Positions 1 to 8,007 of a stretch of 24,760 nt of DNA are shown here, in pieces. The stretch lies in assembly GCA_964426415.1 (NCBI GenBank), contig CAYRQM010000027.1:1-24760 (forward strand). The letters run 5' to 3'. Source of the DNA: UBA3792 sp964426415. Its GTDB lineage: Bacteria > Bacillota > Clostridia > Christensenellales > CAG-138. The position numbers and the translations under genes are program-made. Numbering within the stretch: position 1 is the stretch's first letter; each line of letters opens with the position of its first letter. Below the pieces are notes generated by a model, which worked only from the letters and a program-made list of their open reading frames with translations, was not told the DNA's origin and did not search any database.

Positions 1-45
1 CCGTTCCCAACGCCTTCTGCTCCTAATTCACCCGGAACAACTTGA
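1..45 (+). other. Window edge, possible 3' end of an upstream gene
   Basis: Frame 1 is open from the window edge to a TGA at 43-45 and reads as a Pro/Ser/Gly/Thr-rich tail. Frame 3 is open from the edge to a TAA at 24-26. Either could be the last codons of a gene lying upstream, and the sequence cannot decide between them. No terminator hairpin is visible before the promoter at 69-97. Confidence 0.2.
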
Positions 46-68
46 CACGGTCCGGAACGACAATTCGA

Positions 69-97
69 TTGACGCGCCGCAAAAAAACAGGTATAAT
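69..97 (+). promoter_or_regulatory. Housekeeping (sigma-A type) promoter for the 128-850 gene
   Basis: The -35 box TTGACG (69-74) and a perfect -10 box TATAAT (92-97) are separated by 17 nt. The expected start of transcription is near 104, giving a leader of about 24 nt. That leader contains the purine-rich stretch AGGAAAGAG (110-118), which can serve as ribosome binding site for the ATG at 128. Confidence 0.85.
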
Positions 98-127
98 CGC
101 AGAACAAGCAGGAAAGAGAGACAAGCT

Positions 128-850
128 ATGAATCCCCCAAGAACCAATCCCATGCCGAAAGCGCTGCGCTTGGCGATGCTCGCGGGCGTGCTTTTGACGA
201 TTGCCGCATTCGTTTTGCTCATCGTCGATTTGAACGTGCAAAAATCGACGGTCTATCCCGAAAACGGGCAGGTAACCGATGTAAAAAGCGGCGACGTCGC
301 CTACGTGGACAAGCTGTATGTGGTGGGGTGCTACAACACCGAGCTGAACGGCTTTACCCGCAAGGCACGGCGCGAATACTTCGTCGCCTACTATGTCAAC
401 GCGTCGGGCGTGACAGTGGTATGCTCGCTGGAGACGGCGCCGGGCGATCCGCTGTATGACGATTTGCTTGCATACCGCGACGATCCATACAGCTCCATTC
501 ACGATGCATATTCCGTTTCGGGCTGCTTCGCGGTGTCCAAGGTGTCCGCGCTGCGCGGCAGCAAGGAACAATACTACAACGAAAGCCTCACGGAGCTTTC
601 CGCCTACAACGAAGCGTTCTACGACAGCCATCTGCATCTCAAATATTGTGCCGCCACGCCCAACGACGATGCAAACCAACGGGCGCGCACCTTCCTGGTG
701 CTGCTGATTGTCAGCGTCGCGCTGTTTGTCGCAGGCGTCGCGCTCACCACCACGATGCTCATTCGCGGCGCACGCTATTCAAAGCGCAAACCGACGCAAT
801 CGAAGCTTCCCAACGAAGCGTTTCACTTCCGCAAAAAATCCGACAAATAA
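128..850 (+). CDS. Unknown membrane protein, two helices with an extracytoplasmic domain
   Basis: I do not recognise a family for this 240-residue protein. A hydrophobic helix lies at about residues 14-34 and a second at about 186-212, followed by a basic, Lys/Arg-rich tail. The roughly 150 residues between them are rich in Tyr, Ser, Asp and Val and contain several Cys. With positive charges just before helix 1 and after helix 2, the simplest topology has both termini in the cytoplasm and the middle domain outside. The start at 128 is chosen because it follows the promoter and a purine-rich ribosome binding site. The gene stands alone between its own promoter and a terminator at 858, so it is a single-gene transcription unit. 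Function is not assigned. Confidence 0.85.
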   Translation: MNPPRTNPMPKALRLAMLAGVLLTIAAFVLLIVDLNVQKSTVYPENGQVTDVKSGDVAYVDKLYVVGCYNTELNGFTRKARREYFVAYYVNASGVTVVCSLETAPGDPLYDDLLAYRDDPYSSIHDAYSVSGCFAVSKVSALRGSKEQYYNESLTELSAYNEAFYDSHLHLKYCAATPNDDANQRARTFLVLLIVSVALFVAGVALTTTMLIRGARYSKRKPTQSKLPNEAFHFRKKSDK

Positions 851-857
851 GCGTTTC

Positions 858-880
858 GGCGGTCTTCGGGCCGCCTTTTA
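858..880 (+). terminator. Intrinsic terminator of the 128-850 gene
   Basis: A 7-bp stem, GGCGGTC (858-864) with GGCCGCC (869-875) including one T-G pair, closes a TTCG tetraloop. It is followed directly by TTTTATTG. It starts 7 nt after the stop codon. Confidence 0.85.
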
Positions 881-930
881 TTGTTGAATCGCGCTGCATG
901 GTGAAGTTTTGGCGTTTGTTGGCAAAATCC

Positions 931-959
931 TTGAAATTTGGGCACGAAGCCTGTATAAT
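931..959 (+). promoter_or_regulatory. Promoter of the galE operon
   Basis: The -35 box TTGAAA (931-936) and the -10 box TATAAT (954-959) are separated by 17 nt. Transcription should start near 966, giving a leader of about 55 nt. The leader ends in a strong ribosome binding site, AAGGAGGG (1008-1015), 5 nt before the ATG at 1021. Confidence 0.88.
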
Positions 960-1020
960 GGCGCTATCTGATACAGTGGCGGCGAAGGGATTGTTTTTTG
1001 CACCGCGAAGGAGGGCAAGT

Positions 1021-2037
1021 ATGGCAAAGAAGATTTTGGTGACGGGCGGCGCAGGATATATCGGCACACACACCTGCGTAGAGCTTTTGGCGGCGGGCTA
1101 CGACGTCGTGATTGCGGACGATCTTTCCAACAGCAAGGAGGTCGCCGTGGAGCGTGTGCGCGAGATCGCGCAAAAGGATCTCAAGCTGGTGGTCATGGAC
1201 GTCTGCGACGAAACGGCGCTGGACGCGCTGTTTGCGACGGAGCATTTCGACGGCGTCATCCACTATGCAGGGTTTAAGGCGGTGGGGGAGAGCGTGCAAA
1301 AGCCGCTTGCGTACTATCGCAACAATTTAGACGCCACCATGGTGCTGCTTGCCTGTATGCAGCGGTACGGCGTCAACGTGTTCGTATTCAGCTCCTCCGC
1401 GACGGTCTATGGCATTCCCAACCCGCCCATCGCCGAGGATGCGCCGCGTTGGTGCACCAATCCCTACGGCTGGACAAAATTCATGTCCGAGCAAATCCTA
1501 TCCGACTACGCTGCGGCGACGCCCGATGCGTCCGTGCTGCTTCTGCGGTATTTCAATCCCATCGGCGCCCACGATTCGGGGCGCATCGGCGAGGATCCCA
1601 ACGGCATTCCCAACAACCTGCTGCCCTACATCAACCAAGTGGCAGGCGGTAAGCTGCCAAAGCTGCGCGTGTTTGGCGACGACTACAACACCCACGACGG
1701 CACGGGCGTGCGCGACTACATCCATGTGGTCGATTTGGCAAAGGGGCATATCGCGGCGCTGGATTATGCATTTTCCCACACGGGCGTCGAGGCAATCAAT
1801 TTGGGCACAGGCGTGGGGTACAGCGTGCTGGACGTCGTCCATGCCTACGAACGGGCAAGCGGCGTTTCCATTCCCTACGAAATTGTTCCGCGGCGTGCGG
1901 GCGATGTGGATGCAAACTATGCCGACCCGCGCAAAGCGGAGCGGCTGCTGCATTGGCGTGCCGAACGCGATTTGGACAACATGTGCCGCACCGGCTATCG
2001 CTGGCAAACAATCAATCCCAACGGGTATGAGGGCTGA
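1021..2037 (+). CDS. galE: UDP-glucose 4-epimerase
   Basis: The 338-residue protein is the usual length for GalE, which interconverts UDP-glucose and UDP-galactose using tightly bound NAD in the cytoplasm. The N-terminal Rossmann motif GGAGYIG is at residues 9-15. The catalytic Ser-Tyr-Lys set is visible: SSSATVYG with Ser124, then NPYGWTK with Tyr149 and Lys153, the same numbering as the E. coli enzyme. The reading frame is open upstream to 646, but the ATG at 1021 is the start because it follows a promoter and an AAGGAGGG site and begins exactly at the family N-terminus. It is followed after 20 nt by a second nucleotide-sugar enzyme, so the pair probably supplies sugars for a surface glycan. 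Activity on N-acetylated UDP sugars cannot be excluded. Confidence 0.96.
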   Translation: MAKKILVTGGAGYIGTHTCVELLAAGYDVVIADDLSNSKEVAVERVREIAQKDLKLVVMDVCDETALDALFATEHFDGVIHYAGFKAVGESVQKPLAYYRNNLDATMVLLACMQRYGVNVFVFSSSATVYGIPNPPIAEDAPRWCTNPYGWTKFMSEQILSDYAAATPDASVLLLRYFNPIGAHDSGRIGEDPNGIPNNLLPYINQVAGGKLPKLRVFGDDYNTHDGTGVRDYIHVVDLAKGHIAALDYAFSHTGVEAINLGTGVGYSVLDVVHAYERASGVSIPYEIVPRRAGDVDANYADPRKAERLLHWRAERDLDNMCRTGYRWQTINPNGYEG

Positions 2038-2057
2038 TTTTTCTGAGGGGAAGGGTC

Positions 2058-4046
2058 ATGGAAAAAAAGCGTAAGCTGCAACAATTCTGGCTGGAACGTG
2101 TACCGCGCATCCTCATGTTCGTCTGCATCGACGTGCTGCTGGTTGGCGTATCGTTCATGCTGGCGTGTTGGGTCATTCGTATGGCGATCCCGTTTGGCAA
2201 CGCGGGGTCTTGGGTGCCGCTGTTCGATCAGCTTGGGGTGGACGGCAAGCCCGTTCCCATCTTCTTGCTGGCGCAGGTGGTCGTGTTCATCACAATCTTC
2301 ATTATCATGTTCGCGGCGCTGTGCCTGTACAACAGCGTTTGGAAGCTGTCGGGCGTCAGCGAAGCCATCTCCATCGTGGCGGCAAGCGGCGGCGCGACGC
2401 TCCTCTGCTTTGTGCTCAACAAGCTCATGCTTTATGCCCATGTCACTTGGTTTTTGTCGGGCGTGGGGGACGAGCTGCTGTTTGCGGGCATCTTTGCCAT
2501 GCTGTTCACGTTCGGCAGCCGATTCGGGTTCCGCCTGTTCCGCAGGATGATTACCCGCATGGAGAGCCGCTCCAATCACGGCGCCAAAACCCCCATCCTC
2601 ATCGTGGGCGCGGGCTTCTTCGGCAGCTATGTCAAAAGCCAAATCGAAACGGGCGCGGAAAGCAAGCACAGCTACATCGCCGCATATGTCGACGACGATC
2701 CGACTAAGATCGGCGCACGGCTTTCGGGCATTCCCGTGCGGGGCACCATCGCGGACATTCCTGCGGTGGTGGAGCGCTATCACATCGGCGAAATCATCAT
2801 CGCCATCCCGTCGCTTTCCGAAAAGCGCAAAGCCGAGGTCGTCAGCCTTTGCGTCTCCACAAAATGCCATGTGCGCACCGTGCCGAGCCTGCAGGAGCTC
2901 AACGACGAGCCCACCATGCGCGACATTCGAGAAACCAAAATCTCCGACGTGCTGTTCCGCACAGAGGTCGAGCTGGACAAAGAAAAGGTCTCCGACTACG
3001 TCTCCCACAAGGTCGTACTGGTGACGGGCGGCGGCGGCTCCATCGGCTCCGAAATTGCGCGGCAGGTCGCCAAATTCTTCCCCAACAAGCTGGTGCTGTT
3101 CGACATCTACGAAAACACCACCTACGAGCTGTTCTGCGAGCTCAAGCGCGCCTATCCTTGGCTGGACGCCGTCATCGAAATCGGTTCCGTGCGCGACAAG
3201 GCGCGGCTGGACGCCGTGATGGACAAGCATCATCCCAATCTTGTATTGCATACGGCGGCGCACAAGCATGTGCCGCTGATGGAAAACAGTCCCGCAGAGG
3301 CGGTCAAAAATAACGTGGGCGGCACGCTCAACGTGCTGCGTTCCGCCGAGGAGCACGGCGTCGATCGCTTCGTGCAGCTCTCCACGGACAAAGCGGTCAA
3401 TCCTTCCAACGCCATGGGCGCGTCCAAACGCGTCTGCGAGCTTTTGGTACAAGATTTTGCGCGAAGCTCCAAAATGCGCTGCATGACGGTGCGCTTCGGC
3501 AACGTGCTGGGCTCCCACGGCAGCGTCATCCCCTTGTTCGAAAAGCAGATCGCCATGGGCGGCCCCGTTCTGGTCACCGACCCCAACATCACCCGCTACT
3601 TCATGACCATTCCCGAAGCGGCGCAGCTCGTGCTGCAAGTGAGCTCCTACGGCGAAACGGGCGCCATCTATGTGCTGGACATGGGTGAGCCGGTCAAAAT
3701 TCTGGATTTGGCGGAAAAGGTCATTCGCTTCCACGGCTACGAGCCCTACCGCGATATGCAAATCGAATTCATCGGTCTGCGGCCCGGTGAAAAGATGTAC
3801 GAAGAGCTTTTGATGGACGACGAAGAGGACAAGATGGTCAAGACGGCGCACGGCCGCATCTTCAAGGCGCATCCCGCCTCCATCGACCACGACGCCTTCG
3901 TACAAAAAATGAACGCGCTCCTCGACGCCGCGCAAAGCAACGACGACAGCGTCATTCCCTTGCTGCAAGAGCTGGTTCCAAACTTTCACCACAAGGCGCA
4001 ATCGTCTGCCGCAGCGGACGAACAGCCCGCCAAGCAAAACGCATAA
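2058..4046 (+). CDS. Membrane-bound UDP-sugar 4,6-dehydratase (CapD/PglF/WbpM family)
   Basis: This 662-residue protein matches the large membrane-type nucleoside-diphosphate sugar dehydratases. These typically convert UDP-GlcNAc to the 4-keto-6-deoxy sugar, the first step toward bacillosamine, FucNAc or QuiNAc. The N-terminal 165 residues hold about four hydrophobic helices (near 17-40, 68-92, 103-127 and 138-160). A first Rossmann-like module follows (GAGFFG, 184-189), then the catalytic short-chain dehydrogenase domain with VTGGGGSIGSE from residue 322. The active-site signature STDKAVNPSNAMGASK (442-457) has the Met453 and Lys457 arrangement known in WbpM-type enzymes in place of Tyr-x-x-x-Lys. 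The C-terminal GLRPGEKMYEEL segment is also typical. A ribosome binding site GAGGGGAAGGG precedes the ATG. It is co-transcribed with galE and ends in a terminator at 4061. No glycosyltransferase or flippase lies nearby. Confidence 0.93.
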   Translation: MEKKRKLQQFWLERVPRILMFVCIDVLLVGVSFMLACWVIRMAIPFGNAGSWVPLFDQLGVDGKPVPIFLLAQVVVFITIFIIMFAALCLYNSVWKLSGVSEAISIVAASGGATLLCFVLNKLMLYAHVTWFLSGVGDELLFAGIFAMLFTFGSRFGFRLFRRMITRMESRSNHGAKTPILIVGAGFFGSYVKSQIETGAESKHSYIAAYVDDDPTKIGARLSGIPVRGTIADIPAVVERYHIGEIIIAIPSLSEKRKAEVVSLCVSTKCHVRTVPSLQELNDEPTMRDIRETKISDVLFRTEVELDKEKVSDYVSHKVVLVTGGGGSIGSEIARQVAKFFPNKLVLFDIYENTTYELFCELKRAYPWLDAVIEIGSVRDKARLDAVMDKHHPNLVLHTAAHKHVPLMENSPAEAVKNNVGGTLNVLRSAEEHGVDRFVQLSTDKAVNPSNAMGASKRVCELLVQDFARSSKMRCMTVRFGNVLGSHGSVIPLFEKQIAMGGPVLVTDPNITRYFMTIPEAAQLVLQVSSYGETGAIYVLDMGEPVKILDLAEKVIRFHGYEPYRDMQIEFIGLRPGEKMYEELLMDDEEDKMVKTAHGRIFKAHPASIDHDAFVQKMNALLDAAQSNDDSVIPLLQELVPNFHHKAQSSAAADEQPAKQNA

Positions 4047-4060
4047 ACGCAAACAGCAAA

Positions 4061-4083
4061 CGACCGCCCGATTTGGACGGTCG
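4061..4083. terminator. Bidirectional terminator between convergent genes
   Basis: An inverted repeat (CGACCG at 4061-4066, CGGTCG at 4078-4083, extended inward by two C-G pairs across one mismatch) lies between the stop codons of the + strand dehydratase and the - strand nucleotidyltransferase-like gene. T-rich sequence follows on both strands: CTTCAATTTTG on + and TTTGCTGTTTG on -. It can therefore serve both genes, less efficiently than a perfect U-tract would. Confidence 0.7.
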
Positions 4084-4085
4084 CT

Positions 4086-5246
4086 TCAATTTTGCAGCCC
4101 CAACGCATCGTTGATTCGGTGCTGTTCCGCAAGATAATCGTCGGAAATCCTTCCTGCGGCGATGCGGGCTTTGGCTTCCTCGCGGCGGGTAATCAGCCGA
4201 TAGGGGATGCGGTGCAGATAGCAAAACGGCAGCAAAAACGGCGCCTTTTGCAGCACGGGATACGCGCCCATTAGGACGGCTTTCGGCTCGAACAGCGCAT
4301 GCAAAATGCGCTGCGCCCGTCCGCCCTCTTGCATGATCTCACGGGAAGCGCGGTGGCTTGCGCTGCCGTATAAACCGCCCTCCAAAAGATGCGCGGACAG
4401 AAGCTGCTGCATGGAATCAAGCGGCGCATCGGCGCACCATGCGTCGCCGAGCGCATCGATGGCTTCGGCAAATTGCAGCAGCCCCGCTTGGGACAACACG
4501 GTTCGAATGCGAACCCAATCGAGCGCATCGCCTTGGGCGCGGCGCAGCACGGCGCTGTCCAACACGAATCGCGCACCGACGCCGTTGCCTGCATAATGCT
4601 CGTACAAATGCAGAATCAGATACAGATACGAGGCGGTGGGGGACTGGACAAAGCAGAATTGCGTGCCCGCACACGGCACGGCGTCCGCCCAAGGGTCGCC
4701 CCAAGTGGCGGTGCTTTTCGAATGGGATGAAAACAGGGCGGTGTGGAATTCGACCAACACGCCGCTGTCGTTTTGGTAGTTGCGATGGTTTTGGTGCGCG
4801 TCGGCAAAGCGAAAGCCGATCTCTTTCATCAGACCGTCCAGCCGAGGGGTCGCCGCTTCATCGATTAAGAAATCCAAATCGGTCATGGCGCGTTGGTACG
4901 GCTTGGGGTACGCATATTTTAGCACGGCGCCCTTCAGCGGCATACAGCGCAATCGGTTTTGTTCCAATGCGGCTTGGATGCGTTCCGTCGCCGCTGTCAG
5001 CTGCGCATCGCGTCGGATGGCAAAAAGCCGCGTGCGCTCCAAAGCAGTTTTTTTGTCGGCAGGAATGCGGTCGAGGGCAAGCAGCGCGTCGCAAACGGTC
5101 GCTTCCATCGACTGCCGCAAAGCAAGCGACAACAGCGCCGAGAACTTGGCGCCCGCATACGGCGAACAGGGCTTGCGTTCCTGCATGGAACAGGCAAGCA
5201 GATGCAAAAAATACCGTTCGGTTGCGGACAGGCGCGGCTCGTTCAT
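4086..5246 (-). CDS. Nucleotidyltransferase family protein (PF14907-like, NTP_transf_5)
   Basis: The 386-residue protein carries the signature I associate with the uncharacterised nucleotidyltransferases of PF14907. The block LKGAVLKYAYPKP (from about residue 104) is followed by RAMTDLDFLID, with Asp123 and Asp125 as probable metal-binding residues. The remainder is mostly helical, with clusters of His, Arg and Trp, and no membrane helix is clear. Family members often sit in polysaccharide or glycopeptide loci. Here the gene converges on galE and the sugar dehydratase, which fits a surface-glycan role but does not prove it. The substrate is unknown. The start at 5246 is chosen because the ATG lies exactly 6 nt downstream of a TATAAT box. 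A leader would be absent, and there is no proper ribosome binding site. An alternative ATG at residue 21 has no ribosome binding site either. Confidence 0.78.
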   Translation of the reverse strand: MNEPRLSATERYFLHLLACSMQERKPCSPYAGAKFSALLSLALRQSMEATVCDALLALDRIPADKKTALERTRLFAIRRDAQLTAATERIQAALEQNRLRCMPLKGAVLKYAYPKPYQRAMTDLDFLIDEAATPRLDGLMKEIGFRFADAHQNHRNYQNDSGVLVEFHTALFSSHSKSTATWGDPWADAVPCAGTQFCFVQSPTASYLYLILHLYEHYAGNGVGARFVLDSAVLRRAQGDALDWVRIRTVLSQAGLLQFAEAIDALGDAWCADAPLDSMQQLLSAHLLEGGLYGSASHRASREIMQEGGRAQRILHALFEPKAVLMGAYPVLQKAPFLLPFCYLHRIPYRLITRREEAKARIAAGRISDDYLAEQHRINDALGLQN

Positions 5247-5252
5247 GCCCCC

Positions 5253-5281
5253 ATTATATCGGGTCTGATGCCAAAACGCAA
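5253..5281 (-). promoter_or_regulatory. Minus-strand promoter placed for a leaderless transcript
   Basis: On the minus strand, TTGCGT (5276-5281) and a perfect TATAAT (5253-5258) are separated by 17 nt. Only 6 nt separate the -10 box from the ATG at 5246. RNA start should therefore coincide with the A of the start codon. The -35 match is partial (TTG plus weaker positions). Confidence 0.7.
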
Positions 5282-5329
5282 CAGGCGCGCCCTTTCGTTT
5301 TCCACGGTTTTTTTGCTCGTAAGCGCTCC

Positions 5330-5358
5330 TTGCAAATCATTGGAAAATGGTGTATGAT
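5330..5358 (+). promoter_or_regulatory. Plus-strand promoter placed for a leaderless transcript
   Basis: TTGCAA (5330-5335) and TATGAT (5353-5358) are separated by 17 nt, with 6 nt between the -10 box and the ATG at 5365. The promoter is divergent from that at 5253-5281, leaving about 50 nt between the two -35 boxes. No ribosome binding site is present before 5365. Confidence 0.75.
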
Positions 5359-5364
5359 ATCGTC

Positions 5365-6672
5365 ATGGATGTATGCACACACGCGCAACCGATCACGTTC
5401 GTCGAGCCGAATTCTCCTGCCGCACGCAAGGATGTGCGGGCGGGGGACGTTCTGCTTGCCATCAACGGGACGCCCGTTTGCGATCTGATCGATTACGAGG
5501 CGCTCACCTGCGCACGCGCATTGGAGCTTTCGCTGCTGCGCGACGGTGCGCAGCTTGCCGTGGTGCTGCACAAGGATGAATACGAGCCTTTGGGGTTATG
5601 CTTTGACACGACGCTGATGAGTCGGATGCAGACCTGCAAAAATCATTGCATCTTCTGCTTCATCGACCAGATGCCAAAGGGGGTAAGAAGCTCCCTTTGC
5701 GTCAAGGATGACGACTGGCGGCTGTCGTTCATCATGGGCAACTACGTTTCGCTGACCAACGTGGACGACGCCGAGTTTGCGCGCATTTTGCAGCGCAGGG
5801 TCAGTCCGCTGTATGTGTCGGTGCACGCCACCGATCCTGCGGTGCGCACCCGCATCATGGCGAACCCGTCTGCGGGGCGGCTGATGGAACGGCTGCACGC
5901 GCTCAAGGCGGCAGGCCTGCGCTTTCACACGCAGATTGTGCTGTGCAGGGGCGTCAACGACGGCGCCGTATTGCAGCGCACGCTGGACGATCTTGCTTCG
6001 CTGGCGCCTGCCTGCGGCTCGGTTGCCATCGTGCCCGTTGGGGTAACGCGGTTTCGGGAAGGGCTGTTTCCCATCGTCCCGTTCGACGCGGCGGCGAGTG
6101 CAGCCGTGGTTTCGGACATCGCGGCGCGGCAGGCGGCATATCTTGTTGCGATGGGGACACGCTTCGTGTTTCTGTCCGACGAATGGTATCTGAACGCAGG
6201 GCTGCCCATCCCGCAAAACGACGCTTACGAGGGCTACGACCAAATCGAAAACGGCGTCGGGCTTTTGCGGCTGTTCGCGGAGGATTTTTCTGCAGCGCTT
6301 GCCGAGCGTGTTCCAAGAAAGATGCCGCGCACCTTTTCCATGGCGGGCGGGACGGCTGCCTATCCGTTCTTTGCGGCGCTGTATCAGGCGCTCAAGCCCT
6401 ATGGCGTTGCGCTGTCGCTGCATCCCATCGAAAACCGCTTCTTCGGCGGAAACGTCCATGTGGCGGGGCTGGTGACGGGGCAAGATCTGCTGGTGGGGTT
6501 GGCAAACGTGCCGCTTGGCGACACGCTGCTCATCCCCCAAAACATGCTGCGCGAGCAGGAAGCCGTCTTTTTGGACGACAAGACCGTCACGGAGATCGAA
6601 CAAGCACTGGGCGTGCGCATCCGCGTTTATGGCGACGGTGCGCAGCTCATATCCATCTTATTTGAGGAGTAA
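5365..6672 (+). CDS. DUF512 protein: PDZ-like domain plus radical-SAM-type iron-sulfur domain
   Basis: This 435-residue protein belongs to the conserved DUF512 family (putative Fe-S oxidoreductase), widespread in Clostridia and cyanobacteria and of unknown function. A PDZ-like N-terminus (FVEPNSPAA...VRAGDVLLAING, about residues 12-36) is followed by a cysteine motif CKNHCIFC (Cys91, Cys95, Cys98), the CxxxCxxC spacing of radical-SAM iron-sulfur clusters. The family block DQMPKGVRSSLCVKDDDWRLSF (here 101-122) and GNYVSLTN follow. The remainder is the DUF512 domain, with SMAGGTAAYPF as a probable nucleotide- or cofactor-binding loop. An in-frame ATG at 5347 lies between the -35 and -10 boxes, so 5365 is preferred. 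Only 3 nt separate it from der, an arrangement common in Clostridia. Confidence 0.9.
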   Translation: MDVCTHAQPITFVEPNSPAARKDVRAGDVLLAINGTPVCDLIDYEALTCARALELSLLRDGAQLAVVLHKDEYEPLGLCFDTTLMSRMQTCKNHCIFCFIDQMPKGVRSSLCVKDDDWRLSFIMGNYVSLTNVDDAEFARILQRRVSPLYVSVHATDPAVRTRIMANPSAGRLMERLHALKAAGLRFHTQIVLCRGVNDGAVLQRTLDDLASLAPACGSVAIVPVGVTRFREGLFPIVPFDAAASAAVVSDIAARQAAYLVAMGTRFVFLSDEWYLNAGLPIPQNDAYEGYDQIENGVGLLRLFAEDFSAALAERVPRKMPRTFSMAGGTAAYPFFAALYQALKPYGVALSLHPIENRFFGGNVHVAGLVTGQDLLVGLANVPLGDTLLIPQNMLREQEAVFLDDKTVTEIEQALGVRIRVYGDGAQLISILFEE

Positions 6673-6675
6673 ACA

Positions 6676-7998
6676 ATGGCAAAACCTTTGGTAGCGATCG
6701 TCGGCAGACCGAATGTCGGCAAATCCACCCTATTCAATCGGCTCGTCGGCAGACGCGTGGCGATCGTCGAGGACACGCCGGGCGTGACCCGCGACCGCAT
6801 TTACGGCGACGCCGAGTGGCTGAACCACAAATTCACCCTGATCGACACGGGCGGCATCGAGCCTGCCAACGAGGACGTGATCGCCGTACAGATGCGGCGG
6901 CAGGCAGAGCTTGCAATCGAGACCAGCGACGTCATCCTCTTTTTGGTCGACGGCAGAGACGGTCTGACGGCAGCCGACGAGGAGGTCGCCACGATTCTGC
7001 GCAAATCCAACAAGCCCGTCGTGCTGGGCGTCAACAAGCTGGACGCGCCCAAATTCCACGAAGCGGTGTACGAATTCTATGCGTTGGGGCTTGGCGAACC
7101 ATACATTTTGTCCGCAGGACAAGGCATCGGGCTTGGCGACGTGCTGGACGCGGTTTGCACGCACTTTGGCGAGGGCACGTCCGACGAAGAAGAGGGCGTC
7201 ATCAACATCGCCGTGGTGGGCAAGCCCAACGTGGGCAAGTCCAGCTTGGTCAATGCACTTTTGGGCGAGGAGCGCGTCATCGTTTCCGACATTCCGGGCA
7301 CGACGCGGGACGCCGTGGACACGCCGTTTACACAGGACGGGCAAGCCTACATCTTGGTCGACACGGCGGGCATCCGCAGGAAGCGCGCCATCGAGGACGA
7401 AAGCATCGAGCGTTACAGCGTCATTCGTTCGCTGGCGGCGGTGCGGCGTGCCGACGTGGTGCTGTTTGTGTGCGACGCCACCGAGGGACTTTCCGAGCAG
7501 GACGTCAAGATTGCAGGCTTCGTCCACGAGGAGGGCAAGCCGGGCATCATCTTGGTCAACAAGTGGGATCTGGTCGAAAAGGACACCCACACGATGGACA
7601 AATTCCAAAAAAAGATGGAGATCGACCTCAACTTCATGCCCTATGTGCCGTATCTGTTCATCTCCGCAAAGAATGGGCAGCGGGTGCAAAAGGTGCTGTC
7701 CTTGGTGAACGACGTGTACGCGCAAAGCATTCGCCGCGTGCCCACGGGCGCGCTCAACGATGTGCTGAACGAAGCGGTTTCCATGAACGAGCCGCCTTCG
7801 CAAAACGGCAGACGGCTCAAGCTCTACTACGGCACGCAGGTTGCGGTGCAGCCGCCCACGTTCGTCATCTTCGTCAACGAGTCGTCGCTGGTGCATTTTT
7901 CCTACCAGCGCTACATAGAAAACTATCTGCGCAAGACGTTCGGCTTCTCCGGAACGCCGATTCGCATCTATTTCCGCAATCGTTCGCATGAGGAGTAA
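6676..7998 (+). CDS. der: Ribosome biogenesis GTPase Der (EngA)
   Basis: Der is an essential GTPase with two consecutive G domains that acts in maturation of the 50S ribosomal subunit. All signatures are visible in 440 residues, the normal length. In the first domain GRPNVGKS is at 10-17, DTPGVTRD at 33-40 and NKLD at 120-123. In the second domain GKPNVGKS is at 182-189, DTAGIRRK at 229-236 and NKWD at 295-298. The C-terminal KH-like domain spans about 350-440 and ends in the characteristic GTPIRIYFRNR segment. The ribosome binding site GAGGAG overlaps the stop of the DUF512 gene, so the two are translationally linked. plsY follows after 9 nt. Confidence 0.98.
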   Translation: MAKPLVAIVGRPNVGKSTLFNRLVGRRVAIVEDTPGVTRDRIYGDAEWLNHKFTLIDTGGIEPANEDVIAVQMRRQAELAIETSDVILFLVDGRDGLTAADEEVATILRKSNKPVVLGVNKLDAPKFHEAVYEFYALGLGEPYILSAGQGIGLGDVLDAVCTHFGEGTSDEEEGVINIAVVGKPNVGKSSLVNALLGEERVIVSDIPGTTRDAVDTPFTQDGQAYILVDTAGIRRKRAIEDESIERYSVIRSLAAVRRADVVLFVCDATEGLSEQDVKIAGFVHEEGKPGIILVNKWDLVEKDTHTMDKFQKKMEIDLNFMPYVPYLFISAKNGQRVQKVLSLVNDVYAQSIRRVPTGALNDVLNEAVSMNEPPSQNGRRLKLYYGTQVAVQPPTFVIFVNESSLVHFSYQRYIENYLRKTFGFSGTPIRIYFRNRSHEE

Positions 7999-8007
7999 AG
8001 AGCGCCT

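Noticed and set aside
42..47. TTGACA as -35 box for the first gene
   Set aside because: No -10 box lies 16-18 nt downstream; TTGACG at 69-74 has exactly 17 nt to TATAAT.
646..1020. Upstream extension of the galE frame, overlapping the previous gene
   Set aside because: It crosses a terminator and a promoter, while the GalE N-terminus, ribosome site and Tyr149 numbering fix the start at 1021.
1995..4052. 685-codon open frame on the minus strand opposite the sugar dehydratase
   Set aside because: Its composition (His/Arg/Gln/Asp-rich, no motifs) is that of an antisense shadow of a GC-rich gene, and the plus strand encodes a full-length recognised enzyme.
5347..5364. Earlier in-frame ATG for the DUF512 gene
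   Set aside because: It lies between the -35 and -10 boxes of the best promoter and has no ribosome site.
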